From positions 6,390,001-6,454,000 of the forward strand of contig NZ_AP018365.1 in NCBI RefSeq assembly GCF_016756395.1: a DNA stretch of 64,000 nucleotides. The letters run 5' to 3'. Positions 49,045 to 56,413 of the stretch are shown here, one piece after another. The DNA is from Streptomyces sp. SN-593. Its GTDB lineage: Bacteria > Actinomycetota > Actinomycetes > Streptomycetales > Streptomycetaceae. Each line of letters opens with the position of its first letter. Within the stretch, counting starts at the first letter, position 1. Below the pieces are notes generated by a model that was not told the DNA's origin, made no database searches, and worked only from the letters and a program-made list of their open reading frames with translations. The position numbers were made by a program, and so were the translations under genes.

Positions 49045-49395
49045 TCAGCCCTCGTCGCCGCGGCGGGCGACCAGGTCCGGGATGCTGGTGCGGCCGCGCC
49101 GCCGCGAGGTGTGGTCGCGGCCCAGCAGGGTGTCAGCCAGCCGGTCGAACCGGGCGATCACCCGGTCGCTCGCGTCCTCCATCGCCTGGGCGGTGGCCGC
49201 GCCGAGCTCGTCGACCTGCTTCTTCACCTCGGCGGTGAACAGCTCGTCGGTCAGCAGCGGCACCAGCTCGCGGGCGTCGCGGATCTCGCGGCGCAGGTCG
49301 GTCAGCGTCTCGCGGGCCTCGCGGATCTCCGCGCGCAGCTGGTCGCGTACCTGCTCCAGGTCGTCCAGGTGCGGGGTCTGTCGGGGCCGGGTCAT
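49045..49395 (-). CDS. Coiled-coil early phage protein
   Basis: 116 residues from ATG 49395. Almost continuous coiled coil (LDDLEQVRDQLRAEIREARE; LTDLRREIRDARELVPLLTD; ATAQAMEDASDRVIARFDRL) and a basic tail (RDHTSRRRGRTS). Overlaps the upstream gene by 4 bp. Confidence 0.65.
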   Translation of the reverse strand: MTRPRQTPHLDDLEQVRDQLRAEIREARETLTDLRREIRDARELVPLLTDELFTAEVKKQVDELGAATAQAMEDASDRVIARFDRLADTLLGRDHTSRRRGRTSIPDLVARRGDEG

Positions 49396-49592
49396 GAGGT
49401 CGTGACTCCCATCGGGGCGTAGGGGCGCAGGTGGACGGTGAGCGGGGGGACGTCGGCGTCCTCGACGAGGACGGGCCCGCTGTCGGGCGGCCGTTCGACC
49501 GCCAGGTGCAGGAGGCCGCGCAGCCGGGTGAGGGTCGCGGGCTCGGCGGCGACCTCCTGCACGGGCAGGGTGGAGACGATGATCAGCCGCAC
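49392..49592 (-). CDS. Small early phage protein, 66 aa
   Basis: GTG 49592 overlaps the preceding gene by 10 bp. Begins VRLIIVSTLPVQEVAAEPAT and ends in a beta-type VHLRPYAPMGV segment. Tight overlap at both ends supports translation. Function unknown. Confidence 0.5.
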   Translation of the reverse strand: MRLIIVSTLPVQEVAAEPATLTRLRGLLHLAVERPPDSGPVLVEDADVPPLTVHLRPYAPMGVTTS

Positions 49593-50401
49593 GGCGGGCC
49601 GTCCACGGGGTAGGCGCGGATGTCGAGGCCCGGGCGGCCCTCGGCACGCGCGGGCCGGGAGTCGACCCACAGGAAGTACGGGCTGCGCAGGCCGTCGTGG
49701 CCGGCGGCCATGTGCTCGATCTCGACGCCCAGCGCCACCGCCCACGGGGTGAGCCGGGCCACCGCCTGGGTGGTGGTCAGGCCGCGCAGGTTGGCTTGGG
49801 CGCCGTGGTCCCAGCGCCAGGGCAGGACGTCGCCCAACTCGGCCTCCACGCGCTCGATGTCACGCAGCCCGGTCTGCTGGTGGGTCTGGTCGGCGATGGC
49901 CTCGGCACGGTGACGCAGAACGGCCTCGTTCGCGCTGTACTTGCTCCTCGCCGGCTCCGCCGCGCTCCAGCCGCAGGAGCAGGCGACGTCGTAGCCGTCG
50001 ATCAGGGTGTAGCACCCGGAGCGGATGGGGTTGCGGCTGGTGACCTTCTTGGTGTGGCCGGGCAGCCGTGCCCATGCGGCGGCCGGTCGGCGCACGCGGA
50101 TGCGGGGCTGGGCGCGCACGTCACGGGTGAGTAGGGGTCGGTCGACGGGGTTCGGGAATCCGTGGACGGGGTGCGGTACGCGGGCGGGCAGCGCGGGGTT
50201 GTAGCCGCCGAGGGTCCAGGTGGCGCGCCGCCGGGTGATCTCGGTGACCACCACCAGGCCGTCGGTGTGGTCGACGACGTCGCCGAGCTCGACCTCATGC
50301 GGCTGCACGGCGATGGTGGCGTAGGCGTGGGCGGGCGAGTAGCAGCTGACGGTCTCGCTGAGCGGGGCGGTCGCAGTCGCGGTCGGGTCGGTGGGGGTCA
50401 T
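49583..50401 (-). CDS. Early phage protein with internal Cys/His segment, 272 aa
   Basis: ATG 50401 overlaps the previous gene (ATGA). The N-terminal part has KOW-like beta strands (VELGDVVDHTDGLVVVTEIT); the middle contains YDVACSCGWSAAEPARSKYS and a following HRAEA helix, a motif frequent in Streptomyces hypothetical proteins; the end is alpha/beta (VALGVEIEHMAAGHDGLRSP). Function unknown. Confidence 0.65.
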   Translation of the reverse strand: MTPTDPTATATAPLSETVSCYSPAHAYATIAVQPHEVELGDVVDHTDGLVVVTEITRRRATWTLGGYNPALPARVPHPVHGFPNPVDRPLLTRDVRAQPRIRVRRPAAAWARLPGHTKKVTSRNPIRSGCYTLIDGYDVACSCGWSAAEPARSKYSANEAVLRHRAEAIADQTHQQTGLRDIERVEAELGDVLPWRWDHGAQANLRGLTTTQAVARLTPWAVALGVEIEHMAAGHDGLRSPYFLWVDSRPARAEGRPGLDIRAYPVDGPPCG

Positions 50402-50646
50402 GATCCGTCCTCGGGGTGGGTGGGACGCCCGGCCGCGGGGCGGGCGGACTGCCCCAGCAGGGCGGCGTGGATCTTCGCGGCCAGGCCGGCCACGCTGCCC
50501 TCCCAGGAGTGGATGACACCTCCGCCGGCGCCGCGGTCGGTCACCTTGATCAGGAGAGCGTTCGGGGGCGCCCCGGGGACGAGGGCGGCGAGGGCGGCCG
50601 CGATGACGCGGACCTGGGGTTCGTGGCGGGCAGGGGACGAGGGCAT
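50398..50646 (-). CDS. Small early phage protein, 82 aa
   Basis: ATG 50646. One helix (VRVIAAALAALVPGAPPNAL) followed by strands LLIKVTDRGAGGGVIHSW and helix SVAGLAAKIHAALLG. No family recognised. Confidence 0.55.
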   Translation of the reverse strand: MPSSPARHEPQVRVIAAALAALVPGAPPNALLIKVTDRGAGGGVIHSWEGSVAGLAAKIHAALLGQSARPAAGRPTHPEDGS

Positions 50647-50658
50647 GGGCAGCTCCGA

Positions 50659-50979
50659 TCAGGGTCGGGTGGTGACGAGGCGGTGGCGGGTGCCGTGCGG
50701 TCGGTCGGCCACGACGTGGTCGATGTCCTGGCAGGTGTCACGACCGGGCGCCGTCGTGCGGGGCCGCCGTACGCGGTCCGCGAGTGTGATCACAGCGACA
50801 AGTGCGCCGGTGCCGGCCAGCGGGCCGCCGACAGCGAAGCACGCGACGAGCAGGGCGACACGGAAACCGGCGGTCACTGCGAGCACAGCGACGACGACGG
50901 CCAGGATCGCGCCGGCGGTGACGAGTACCCCGACGGGCGTAGCCGCGTAGCGGTCCGGGCGGCCGCGGTGCGCGCTCAC
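50659..50979 (-). CDS. Two-TM early membrane protein, 106 aa
   Basis: GTG 50979 overlaps the Cys-rich gene. Two hydrophobic helices (about 17-35, VGVLVTAGAILAVVVAVLAV; about 42-66, VALLVACFAVGGPLAGTGAL) and a charged cytoplasmic tail. Early phage membrane proteins of this size can act in superinfection exclusion; no direct evidence. Confidence 0.55.
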   Translation of the reverse strand: MSAHRGRPDRYAATPVGVLVTAGAILAVVVAVLAVTAGFRVALLVACFAVGGPLAGTGALVAVITLADRVRRPRTTAPGRDTCQDIDHVVADRPHGTRHRLVTTRP

Positions 50980-51164
50980 CAGCTTTCCCCGTCCTCGTCG
51001 TCGGGGTTGCCGTATGAGCGGGGGCAGTCGCAGCCGCACGGGCCGTGCTCGGGCAGATGGTGGCAGTGGCACATGCTCTCGCCGCAGGGCTCGACGTCGT
51101 CCATGGCGGGGTCGTCGCGGTAGTCGAGGCCGGGGTCGGTGTCGTCGGGGCTGGGGGTGCTCAT
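50976..51164 (-). CDS. Cys/His-rich putative zinc-binding protein, 62 aa
   Basis: ATG 51164 overlaps the upstream stop (ATGA). The core CGESMCHCHHLPEHGPCGCD has five Cys and three His, enough for one or two zinc sites. The rest is acidic (DDTDPGLDYRDDPAMDDVEP). Function unknown. Confidence 0.6.
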   Translation of the reverse strand: MSTPSPDDTDPGLDYRDDPAMDDVEPCGESMCHCHHLPEHGPCGCDCPRSYGNPDDEDGESW

Positions 51165-51370
51165 CGAGGAGCCTCCGGGTGGTGGGTGATGGGTAGGGCG
51201 GTGATGTGCCAGCCGTCGCGGCGCAGGTCGCGGACTGCCTGGCGGGCCTCGGTGTCGGCAGTCTCGGCGGTCTCGGTGGTCGGCAGGCCGTACCGCAGCA
51301 GCGCGGCCGCGATGCGGGCAGCGATGACGGCGGCGACGGCGTCCGCGATCACGCGGTCGGCCGGGGTCAC
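51161..51370 (-). CDS. Small helical early protein, 69 aa
   Basis: GTG 51370 overlaps the preceding stop (GTGA); GTG 51373 is possible. ADRVIADAVAAVIAARIAAA is a strong helix, then a strand segment DGWHITALPITH. Coupled by overlap at both ends. Confidence 0.55.
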   Translation of the reverse strand: MTPADRVIADAVAAVIAARIAAALLRYGLPTTETAETADTEARQAVRDLRRDGWHITALPITHHPEAPR

Positions 51371-51666
51371 CACGACCGCCGGGGCGCCGGGCGGCGCGCG
51401 GGCCGCGGGGCCCGCGGCGGCAGCAGCGGCGGGCGGGTGCAGGTGGCCACGTGCGGCATCGCCAGCCACTCCGCGCCCTCCAGGGTCGGCCGGTCGGCGG
51501 TGATGGCGCGGGAGCGCACACGGCCGACCCCGTCGGCGTGCACGGCCTGGTTGCCGTTCGAGTCCGGCTCGGCGTTGACGGCCAGCCGTTTGCCGGCGGC
51601 GGTGACCGTCCACCGGATCGGAGCGTGGCACCCGTCGCAGGTGACCACGTCGGCAGCACTGGGCAT
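51367..51666 (-). CDS. Small zinc-finger-like early protein, 99 aa
   Basis: ATG 51666. VVTCDGCHAPIRWTVTAAGK and HVATCTRPP give a Cys-x2-Cys...His-x3-Cys set, with GKRLAVNAEPDSNGNQAVHA between: a pattern seen in many actinophage proteins of this length. Arg/Pro-rich C-terminus. Confidence 0.65.
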   Translation of the reverse strand: MPSAADVVTCDGCHAPIRWTVTAAGKRLAVNAEPDSNGNQAVHADGVGRVRSRAITADRPTLEGAEWLAMPHVATCTRPPLLPPRAPRPARRPAPRRSW

Positions 51667-51677
51667 CTCGTCTCGTC

Positions 51678-52694
51678 TCAGGAGTCGCCGGCCGCGCGCG
51701 GGGCGCGGGTGTCGGCGTCGGGCAGGGGTGGCCGGTAGCGGGCAGGGTCGGCGTCCAGCGCGGCCAGGACGTAGCCGGTGGGGTCCGGCAGGTCGAGGTC
51801 GCCGAGGACGTCCAGGGCGACGGGCGCGGCGAACCGCCGAGGGATGGCCACCCCGTAAAGGGAGGTCATCCGGTCCGCGATCCGGGCCAGATCCGCCGGC
51901 ACGGGCGCAGCGGTCGGCACGGGCAGCAGTAACGGGCCCTGCCCGGTCGCAGTCCCGCGGCCGCCGCCGTCGATCGCCTGCAGGCCAGGGGGAGAAATGT
52001 CGTTCGCGGCCTCGCGCGCGCGGACCTGTGGCTGAGGTGAAAGGCCAGCCACGTTCTGGTCTCTGTCAGGGTCTCTACCGTAGGTAGAGGTTGGTATAGG
52101 TCCCCCCCCGACGCGACGGGTGTTCTCGTACCCGTCGCGACGGGCGTTCTCGGGGCGTCGCGACGGGTGTTCTGATTCCTGATTCCCCCGACGCGACGGG
52201 TGTTCAGGAACCCCCGACGCGACGGGTTTTCCGGTCTGGGAGTTCCCGTCGCGACGGGTGTTCTGATTTCCCCGACGCGACGGGGCTTCTGCGGTCGCGT
52301 CGGTCCGCTCGGCGGACCGGGCCCGGCGCCGGGCGGCTGCCTGGCGGGCAGCCTCGAACGGCGCCAGGTCCCAACGGACGGTGCCGACCGGCCCCACCGG
52401 CACGAGCAGCCGAAGGACCGAGGTAGTGCCCTGGCGGCGGCGGCGCAGCAGCATCCCGGCGGTGATGAGTGCCGCGATGCAACGCCGGACCATGTCGACG
52501 GAGTAGCCGCAGATGGTCGCCAGCGTCTCCGGGCTGGGGAACGCGCGGTCCCCGTCGGCGTCGGCGTAGGTAGCGATGAGCAGGCCCACATAGGCGATGC
52601 GGGACACATCGTCATCCGCAGCGCGCAGTGCTTCCTCGCGCAGGCGCAGCGTCCATGCGGACTGCACCGACTGGCGGGGCTCCTCACTGGTCAC
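51678..52694 (-). CDS. Replication initiator-like winged-HTH protein with internal iterons
   Basis: 338 residues from GTG 52694. N-terminal winged HTH (about 15-95: LREEALRAADDDVSRIAYVG, FPSPETLATICGYSVDMVRR, IAALITAGMLLRRRRQGTTS). A low-complexity linker (about 130-205) is encoded by seven iterons. The C-terminal helical domain (about 265-338, DLARIADRMTSLYGVAIPRR) could contact host replication proteins. The layout matches lambda O, whose origin lies inside its own gene. Initiator function is inferred from the HTH plus iterons. Confidence 0.7.
   Translation of the reverse strand: MTSEEPRQSVQSAWTLRLREEALRAADDDVSRIAYVGLLIATYADADGDRAFPSPETLATICGYSVDMVRRCIAALITAGMLLRRRRQGTTSVLRLLVPVGPVGTVRWDLAPFEAARQAAARRRARSAERTDATAEAPSRRGNQNTRRDGNSQTGKPVASGVPEHPSRRGNQESEHPSRRPENARRDGYENTRRVGGGPIPTSTYGRDPDRDQNVAGLSPQPQVRAREAANDISPPGLQAIDGGGRGTATGQGPLLLPVPTAAPVPADLARIADRMTSLYGVAIPRRFAAPVALDVLGDLDLPDPTGYVLAALDADPARYRPPLPDADTRAPRAAGDS
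52109..52289. repeat. Seven 17-bp iterons: candidate phage replication origin
   Basis: Consensus CG(A/T)CGCGACGGG(T/C/G)(G/T/C)TTC, all in the same orientation, starting at 52109, 52133, 52156, 52189, 52215, 52247 and 52273 (spacing 23-33 bp). Because spacing is not a multiple of three, they are read in all three frames of the host gene (PSRR, TRRDG and PVASG type peptides), so the DNA sequence, not the peptide, is what is repeated. Confidence 0.8.
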
Positions 52695-52772
52695 GTGGTC
52701 GTCTCTTCCGGTGATGCAGAACGGGGCGGCGGTGGGCGGCGGCCGGTGCGGTCCTCCCGCGCCGGCCGCCGC

Positions 52773-53177
52773 TCAGGGCGTGTCCTGGTACCAGGCCGGC
52801 AGGGTGAGGGTGATCTGCACGCGCGTGCCGCGGCCTATCTCGGTCCGCTGCATCCAGCCGTCCGCGCACAGGGCGTGCAGGTGGACCCTGGTGGCCATCG
52901 CGGTCAGGCCGCAGGCGCGCGACAGGGCGTCGACGCCGACCGACGCGGAGGCCGGGATCGCGCCGGTCTGGTAGTCGGCGTGGGCGGCCACGGTGAGCGC
53001 GACCAGGCGGGCCCGCGGCTCCAGCCGGGACAGGCGCACGGCGTGCTCGTAGCGGCGCCGGAACGGCTGGTTGGCGGCCAGCGGCGTCCTGCGCGGGCCC
53101 GGCGTACCGTCCTGCTGGACCGGTCGGGCGGTCAGGGTGGTACGCGCCCGGCGGGCGAGGTCTCCAGGATTGGGCAT
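52773..53177 (-). CDS. Winged-HTH early protein, 134 aa
   Basis: ATG 53177 shares one base with the previous stop (TGATG). RARLVALTVAAHADYQTGAI, SVGVDALSRACGLTAMATRV, HLHALCADGWMQRTEIGRGT are the helices and wing of a winged HTH like that of the iteron-bearing neighbour. Probably a DnaD/replication-type or regulatory DNA-binding protein. Confidence 0.65.
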   Translation of the reverse strand: MPNPGDLARRARTTLTARPVQQDGTPGPRRTPLAANQPFRRRYEHAVRLSRLEPRARLVALTVAAHADYQTGAIPASASVGVDALSRACGLTAMATRVHLHALCADGWMQRTEIGRGTRVQITLTLPAWYQDTP

Positions 53178-53818
53178 CACTGGTGTCCGTTCTGTGAGGC
53201 AGGCAGACGCAGTTGGTAGCGGGTGCCGGCGCCGTCGTTGTGGCGGCCGATCCACCCGGCGGTGGCCAGGTCCTCGACCGCGCGCAGGACGTCGGCGGAC
53301 GGCAGGCCGGTGCCCAGGCACAGGTCGTCGAGCGTCGGTTGGTCGCTGTCGGCGATGTAGCCGTGGTCGTCGCAGACCTCGGACAACGTCAGCGCGACCA
53401 GGCGCGCCAGCGGGTGCGCGGTCGAGCCGCGGATGCAGGTGCGCCACAGCGACACGTTCAGGGCGAACTCGCCCAGGTCGCTGGTCGACGGGGCATCCGT
53501 CGGGGCGGCCAGCACGACGTACGGGACCTGGTCGGCGTGCTGCTCGGTCGCGGTGTCGGCCTCGATGGCGGCGAGGCCGGCGCACACCCAGTGCGCGGCG
53601 GCCTCCAACGCGCGGACGGCCTCGTCCAGGTGGTGGCCACGGGGCAACACATCGAGTGCGCGCTCAGCGAGGGCATACGCGCCGTCGGTGAACGTCAACA
53701 GGCGGGAGTAGAGCGGCCCGTTGGTGGGTGGCGGCGCGAACCGGGCCGCGAGGTCGTCAGGAGTGATCGTCACGGGTTCCCCTTTCGTGCGGAGCAGTTG
53801 GTCGTGGGTGAGGGACAC
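53177..53818 (-). CDS. Winged-HTH early protein, 213 aa
   Basis: GTG 53818. N-terminal helical part (LYSRLLTFTDGAYALAERAL; HLDEAVRALEAAAHWVCAGL), C-terminal winged HTH (LARLVALTLSEVCDDHGYIA; TLDDLCLGTGLPSADVLRAV; AGWIGRHNDGAGTRYQLRLP). Same domain type as the two following genes, suggesting duplication. Role in replication or early control inferred. Confidence 0.65.
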   Translation of the reverse strand: MSLTHDQLLRTKGEPVTITPDDLAARFAPPPTNGPLYSRLLTFTDGAYALAERALDVLPRGHHLDEAVRALEAAAHWVCAGLAAIEADTATEQHADQVPYVVLAAPTDAPSTSDLGEFALNVSLWRTCIRGSTAHPLARLVALTLSEVCDDHGYIADSDQPTLDDLCLGTGLPSADVLRAVEDLATAGWIGRHNDGAGTRYQLRLPASQNGHQ

Positions 53819-53943
53819 GGTCCGTGGGTGGTGCTCCCGGGCCCGGTGAGCGCGTGCGGCGCTGCCGGGCCCGGAAACTGGCCGTCACGACGTCCGGGAC
53901 AGCGGCACGGAGACCGGTCCGGTGCGGGGCGTCGTGCAGGCGC

Positions 53944-54087
53944 TCATCGGCTGTTCCTGCTGCGCTGCGCGCGGGGCCGGGTGTGGGCGCCGTGGCGGCG
54001 CTGCTCGGCCCGGTCCCGGCGCGCGTCGTCCGCGCCGGCCGCGACGAACAGGAGCAGGACGACGGCGCCGACGATCAGCAGCCACAT
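53944..54087 (-). CDS. Very small single-TM protein, 47 aa
   Basis: ATG 54087 overlaps the previous stop (ATGA). Residues 2-18 form a membrane helix (MWLLIVGAVVLLLFVAAGAD) followed by a strongly basic tail (RRDRAEQRRHGAHTRPR). Its TGA overlaps an ATG of a further 20-codon frame (53885-53947) whose reality is doubtful. Tight coupling supports translation. Confidence 0.5.
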   Translation of the reverse strand: MWLLIVGAVVLLLFVAAGADDARRDRAEQRRHGAHTRPRAQRSRNSR

Positions 54088-54914
54088 CACGGGCGCTCAC
54101 CGCCCGCGGTGCAGCCGACCTGGCACACGAGCTTCTGCGCGCCGGAGGGCCAGCGGTCGCCGGAGGGGTCCGGCGCCCACGGGCCGCGCGCGTTGCCGCA
54201 GCGGTGGCACTCGGGCATCTCGGGCTCGGAGTTGTTCCAGGCGGAGAGCAAAGCGGACTCCAGCGGGTCCGGGCGCTCGGCCAGCGGCATGACCGCGGTC
54301 GGGGCGGGCTCGGTGCGCGCGTCCACGTGCGACAGGGCGATCCACGCGCTGTGGTCCTCGACCATCACGACCGGGGTGTGGCGGTCAGCCACCCACGCGG
54401 CGGTGCGGGTGCGGGTCAGCAGCGGCTCGTCCTCGCGCGTCTCCGGGTACGCGGCCACCGGCGTGCCGACCGGGTGCGACGCGTCCACCACGGCCTGGCT
54501 CTCGTCGTCCTCGCTCGGCTGCTGCGCGGCCAACTGCTGCTCCAGGTCGGAGACCTGCTTCCGCAGGGCCCCGAGCGAGTCCTCCCGCGGGATACGGACC
54601 GACACGATCAGCGGCACACCCAGCCAGTCGGTGTACAGCTCGTGGTCCTCGGTGTCGGAGTGGAACGAGCTGGTGATCTTCACCGTGCCGCCGAAGAACT
54701 CCTCCGCCGCGGCCAGCAACTCCGCGGGCGCGTCCATCCGCAGGCTGTACCGCATCCGCAGCTCGCCGACGGCGTCGAGGGAGAAGTAGGGCTGGAACAG
54801 CCGGTTCGCCGGGATCAGGATGCGGCTGACCGGGTCGCTGGGGTCCTGGTAGAGGACTGCCACCAGCTCGGCGAGTGCCGCGGCCGCCTGAGGCAGCGGG
54901 ATAGGGTCAGACAT
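54087..54914 (-). CDS. Early phage protein with C-terminal zinc motif, 275 aa
   Basis: ATG 54914. N-terminal alpha/beta part (AAAALAELVAVLYQDPSDPV; LIPANRLFQPYFSLDAVGEL; GTVKITSSFHSDTEDHELYT), a coiled coil (LGALRKQVSDLEQQLAAQQP), and a C-terminal Cys-x2-Cys plus Cys-x3-Cys (ECHRCGNARG; KLVCQVGCTAGG). Found near replication genes in other Streptomyces prophages; function unknown. Confidence 0.65.
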   Translation of the reverse strand: MSDPIPLPQAAAALAELVAVLYQDPSDPVSRILIPANRLFQPYFSLDAVGELRMRYSLRMDAPAELLAAAEEFFGGTVKITSSFHSDTEDHELYTDWLGVPLIVSVRIPREDSLGALRKQVSDLEQQLAAQQPSEDDESQAVVDASHPVGTPVAAYPETREDEPLLTRTRTAAWVADRHTPVVMVEDHSAWIALSHVDARTEPAPTAVMPLAERPDPLESALLSAWNNSEPEMPECHRCGNARGPWAPDPSGDRWPSGAQKLVCQVGCTAGGERP

Positions 54915-54993
54915 GGCTCTCTCTTTCGGGTTCGATCGCTGGATGAGGGCTGTTGGGGCCGTCCGGGTCACGTCCGGGCGGCCCGCTTGCGCT

Positions 54994-55221
54994 CTACTGC
55001 TCGTAGGCGGCGCTGCGCAGCGCCTGCCAGTCGGTCAGCGGCATGTGCACGTCGACGTGGCCTCCGTCCTCGACGGCCCGGCTGTTCGAAACCGCCTGGC
55101 GGACCACCGCCCGTAGGTGGCGGCCGTGTTCGCGCTCGGCGCTGACCACCCGCTGGGCCTCCTCGAACATCGCGATCAGGTCCCTGCGGGCCTGACCACT
55201 TTTAGTGGTCACAGTCGACAT
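54994..55221 (-). CDS. Small early protein following the excisionase, 75 aa
   Basis: ATG 55221. Helical (RRDLIAMFEEAQRVVSAERE; HLRAVVRQAVSNSRAVEDGG). Its first codons (STVTTKSGQ) overlap a palindrome nearly identical to the one at the start of the preceding gene, where the peptide is TVLTTESGQ. This indicates duplication of a control segment. Function unknown. Confidence 0.6.
   Translation of the reverse strand: MSTVTTKSGQARRDLIAMFEEAQRVVSAEREHGRHLRAVVRQAVSNSRAVEDGGHVDVHMPLTDWQALRSAAYEQ
55193..55211. promoter_or_regulatory. Palindrome at the start of the 75-aa gene
   Basis: TGACCAC-TTTTA-GTGGTCA, within codons 4-10 of the gene. Same arms as 55423-55441. Confidence 0.55.
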
Positions 55222-55235
55222 GCGAAAACCTCTGT

Positions 55236-55451
55236 TCAGTCGGTGCTGTTCAGTTCCTGCTCGGCCAGCCAGGCCAGGACGATGGACCGCCGGTAGCGGA
55301 TGCCGCCGGACTCGTACTTGATGCTCCGGGGGCCGGTGCCGCGGTGCCGCCACTGGCCGAGGGTGCCGACCGGTACGCGGAGAACGTCCGAGACCTCCTT
55401 GGGGGTCAGAAGGATGTCCTCCTGACCACTTTCGGTGGTCAGTACGGTCAT
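55236..55451 (-). CDS. Excisionase/AlpA-type MerR-like HTH protein
   Basis: 71 residues from ATG 55451. LLTPKEVSDVLRVPVGTLGQ, WRHRGTGPRSIKYESGGIRY, RRSIVLAWLAEQ is the HTH_17 excisionase/AlpA pattern. It is the first gene of the minus-strand early block, divergent from the repressor, so it probably acts both as recombination directionality factor and early gene. Assignment as Xis rests on fold and position. Confidence 0.8.
   Translation of the reverse strand: MTVLTTESGQEDILLTPKEVSDVLRVPVGTLGQWRHRGTGPRSIKYESGGIRYRRSIVLAWLAEQELNSTD
55423..55441. promoter_or_regulatory. Palindrome at the start of the excisionase-like gene
   Basis: TGACCAC-TTTCG-GTGGTCA, codons 4-10 of the gene; second member of the pair. 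Confidence 0.55.
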
Positions 55452-55529
55452 GATCACTCCTTGTGCCTTCAACTGCTTGGCCGGTTTGGCCCTTGCGGGG
55501 CCCAGCTAAGCACAGCCACAGTGACGTGG

Positions 55530-55542
55530 CAACTAATAGTTG
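55530..55542. promoter_or_regulatory. Candidate repressor operator between divergent early genes
   Basis: Palindrome CAACTA-A-TAGTTG in a local AT-rich patch of a GC-rich region, 79 bp upstream of the excisionase-like gene and 110 bp upstream of the repressor. The whole interval 55452-55651 is the early control region. Confidence 0.6.
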
Positions 55543-55651
55543 TCATCTCGTTCATGCCGTTACATGACCGATGGGAATGCCGACCATGTTGCTGCGCGCG
55601 TTGCGCGTTACGATCAGCCACCTGTATGCGCCTAGTGAGGGTGGCTTGTTG

Positions 55652-56026
55652 ATGGGGCATCTGACCGGCCGGTTGGAGCAGATCTTGGCCGACCGCCAGT
55701 TGACCGAACGGCAGGCGGCCGCGCGCTGCGGGATGCCGTACGAGTCCTTCCGGAAGGTCCTCCGGGGCCTTAGCGCACGGCCCCGCGATGCCACGTTGGA
55801 ACGGATCGCCGAAGGGCTCGGCGTGCCGGCCGACGTCCTCTTTCGCGAGCGCGCTCGCGACTCCGGCGAACTGCTCTCCGCTCCGCCGGTCGAGGACATC
55901 ACCACCAGCGAGGCTCTGCAGATCGCCATCGCGCGAGTGGAAGAAATTCCGGCCGACGAGCTCGAAGCGGTTCGTCGCCAAGCCGAAGAGCTTCTGCGCA
56001 GCATCCAGCGAGGGGCGAACGAGTAG
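55652..56026 (+). CDS. XRE-family phage repressor candidate
   Basis: 124 residues from ATG 55652; in-frame start at 55571 would add 27 poorly conserved-looking residues. HTH (about 5-62: LEQILADRQLTERQAAARCG; YESFRKVLRGLSARPRDATL; ERIAEGLGVPADVLFRERA) and a short acidic helical C-terminus (PADELEAVRRQAEELLRSIQ). Divergent from the excisionase-like early gene across a palindrome, so the likely lysogeny regulator. No autocleavage domain is present. Confidence 0.75.
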   Translation: MGHLTGRLEQILADRQLTERQAAARCGMPYESFRKVLRGLSARPRDATLERIAEGLGVPADVLFRERARDSGELLSAPPVEDITTSEALQIAIARVEEIPADELEAVRRQAEELLRSIQRGANE

Positions 56027-56183
56027 GCCAAACGCTTGGTGACGCCGAACGGATCTGAACACGAAGCGTCATCATACGCACACAAATTCTTCACCAAGCC
56101 CTGTTTTTTTCTCCACCTTACGAGTAAAGATGGTTCTCCTTGCACATGGGCGCGCAGCTGAACGCGCGTAGGAGGGGGCCGCC

Positions 56184-56411
56184 ATGGCAGTGCATAGGGC
56201 GGTTCTGCGTGAGCTGAATCCAGCCATCGGAGGACTGATCATCCGCGACGTGCGGAACGGGGACTGGCTAGTCGCCCTCACGCCGAACGTCGCCGCCGGG
56301 GACCGCTGCGTGATCTTCAACGCGTTGATGACGCAGCTCGACCAGTGGGAGCAACAGGGCCACTCGATGACCGAGGTACGTAAGTACCTCGCCGGGATGG
56401 CGGTGGTGTAG
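56184..56411 (+). CDS. Small protein upstream of integrase, 75 aa
   Basis: ATG 56184 with AGGAGGGGG. IIRDVRNGDWLVALTPNVAA and RCVIFNALMTQLDQWEQQGH; ends 2 bp before the integrase GTG, so translation is coupled. Possibly an integrase partner; family not recognised. Confidence 0.6.
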   Translation: MAVHRAVLRELNPAIGGLIIRDVRNGDWLVALTPNVAAGDRCVIFNALMTQLDQWEQQGHSMTEVRKYLAGMAVV

Positions 56412-56413
56412 CA

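Noticed and set aside
52109..52289. Seven spaced repeats considered as a CRISPR array
   Set aside because: Spacers are only 6-16 bp and variable, repeats are 17 bp and degenerate, no cas genes are near and the array is inside a coding gene; iterons fit better.
55571..55651. Upstream extension of the XRE repressor from ATG 55571
   Set aside because: The added residues lack the HTH pattern and lie in the divergent control region; the start at 55652 gives a normal repressor N-terminus.
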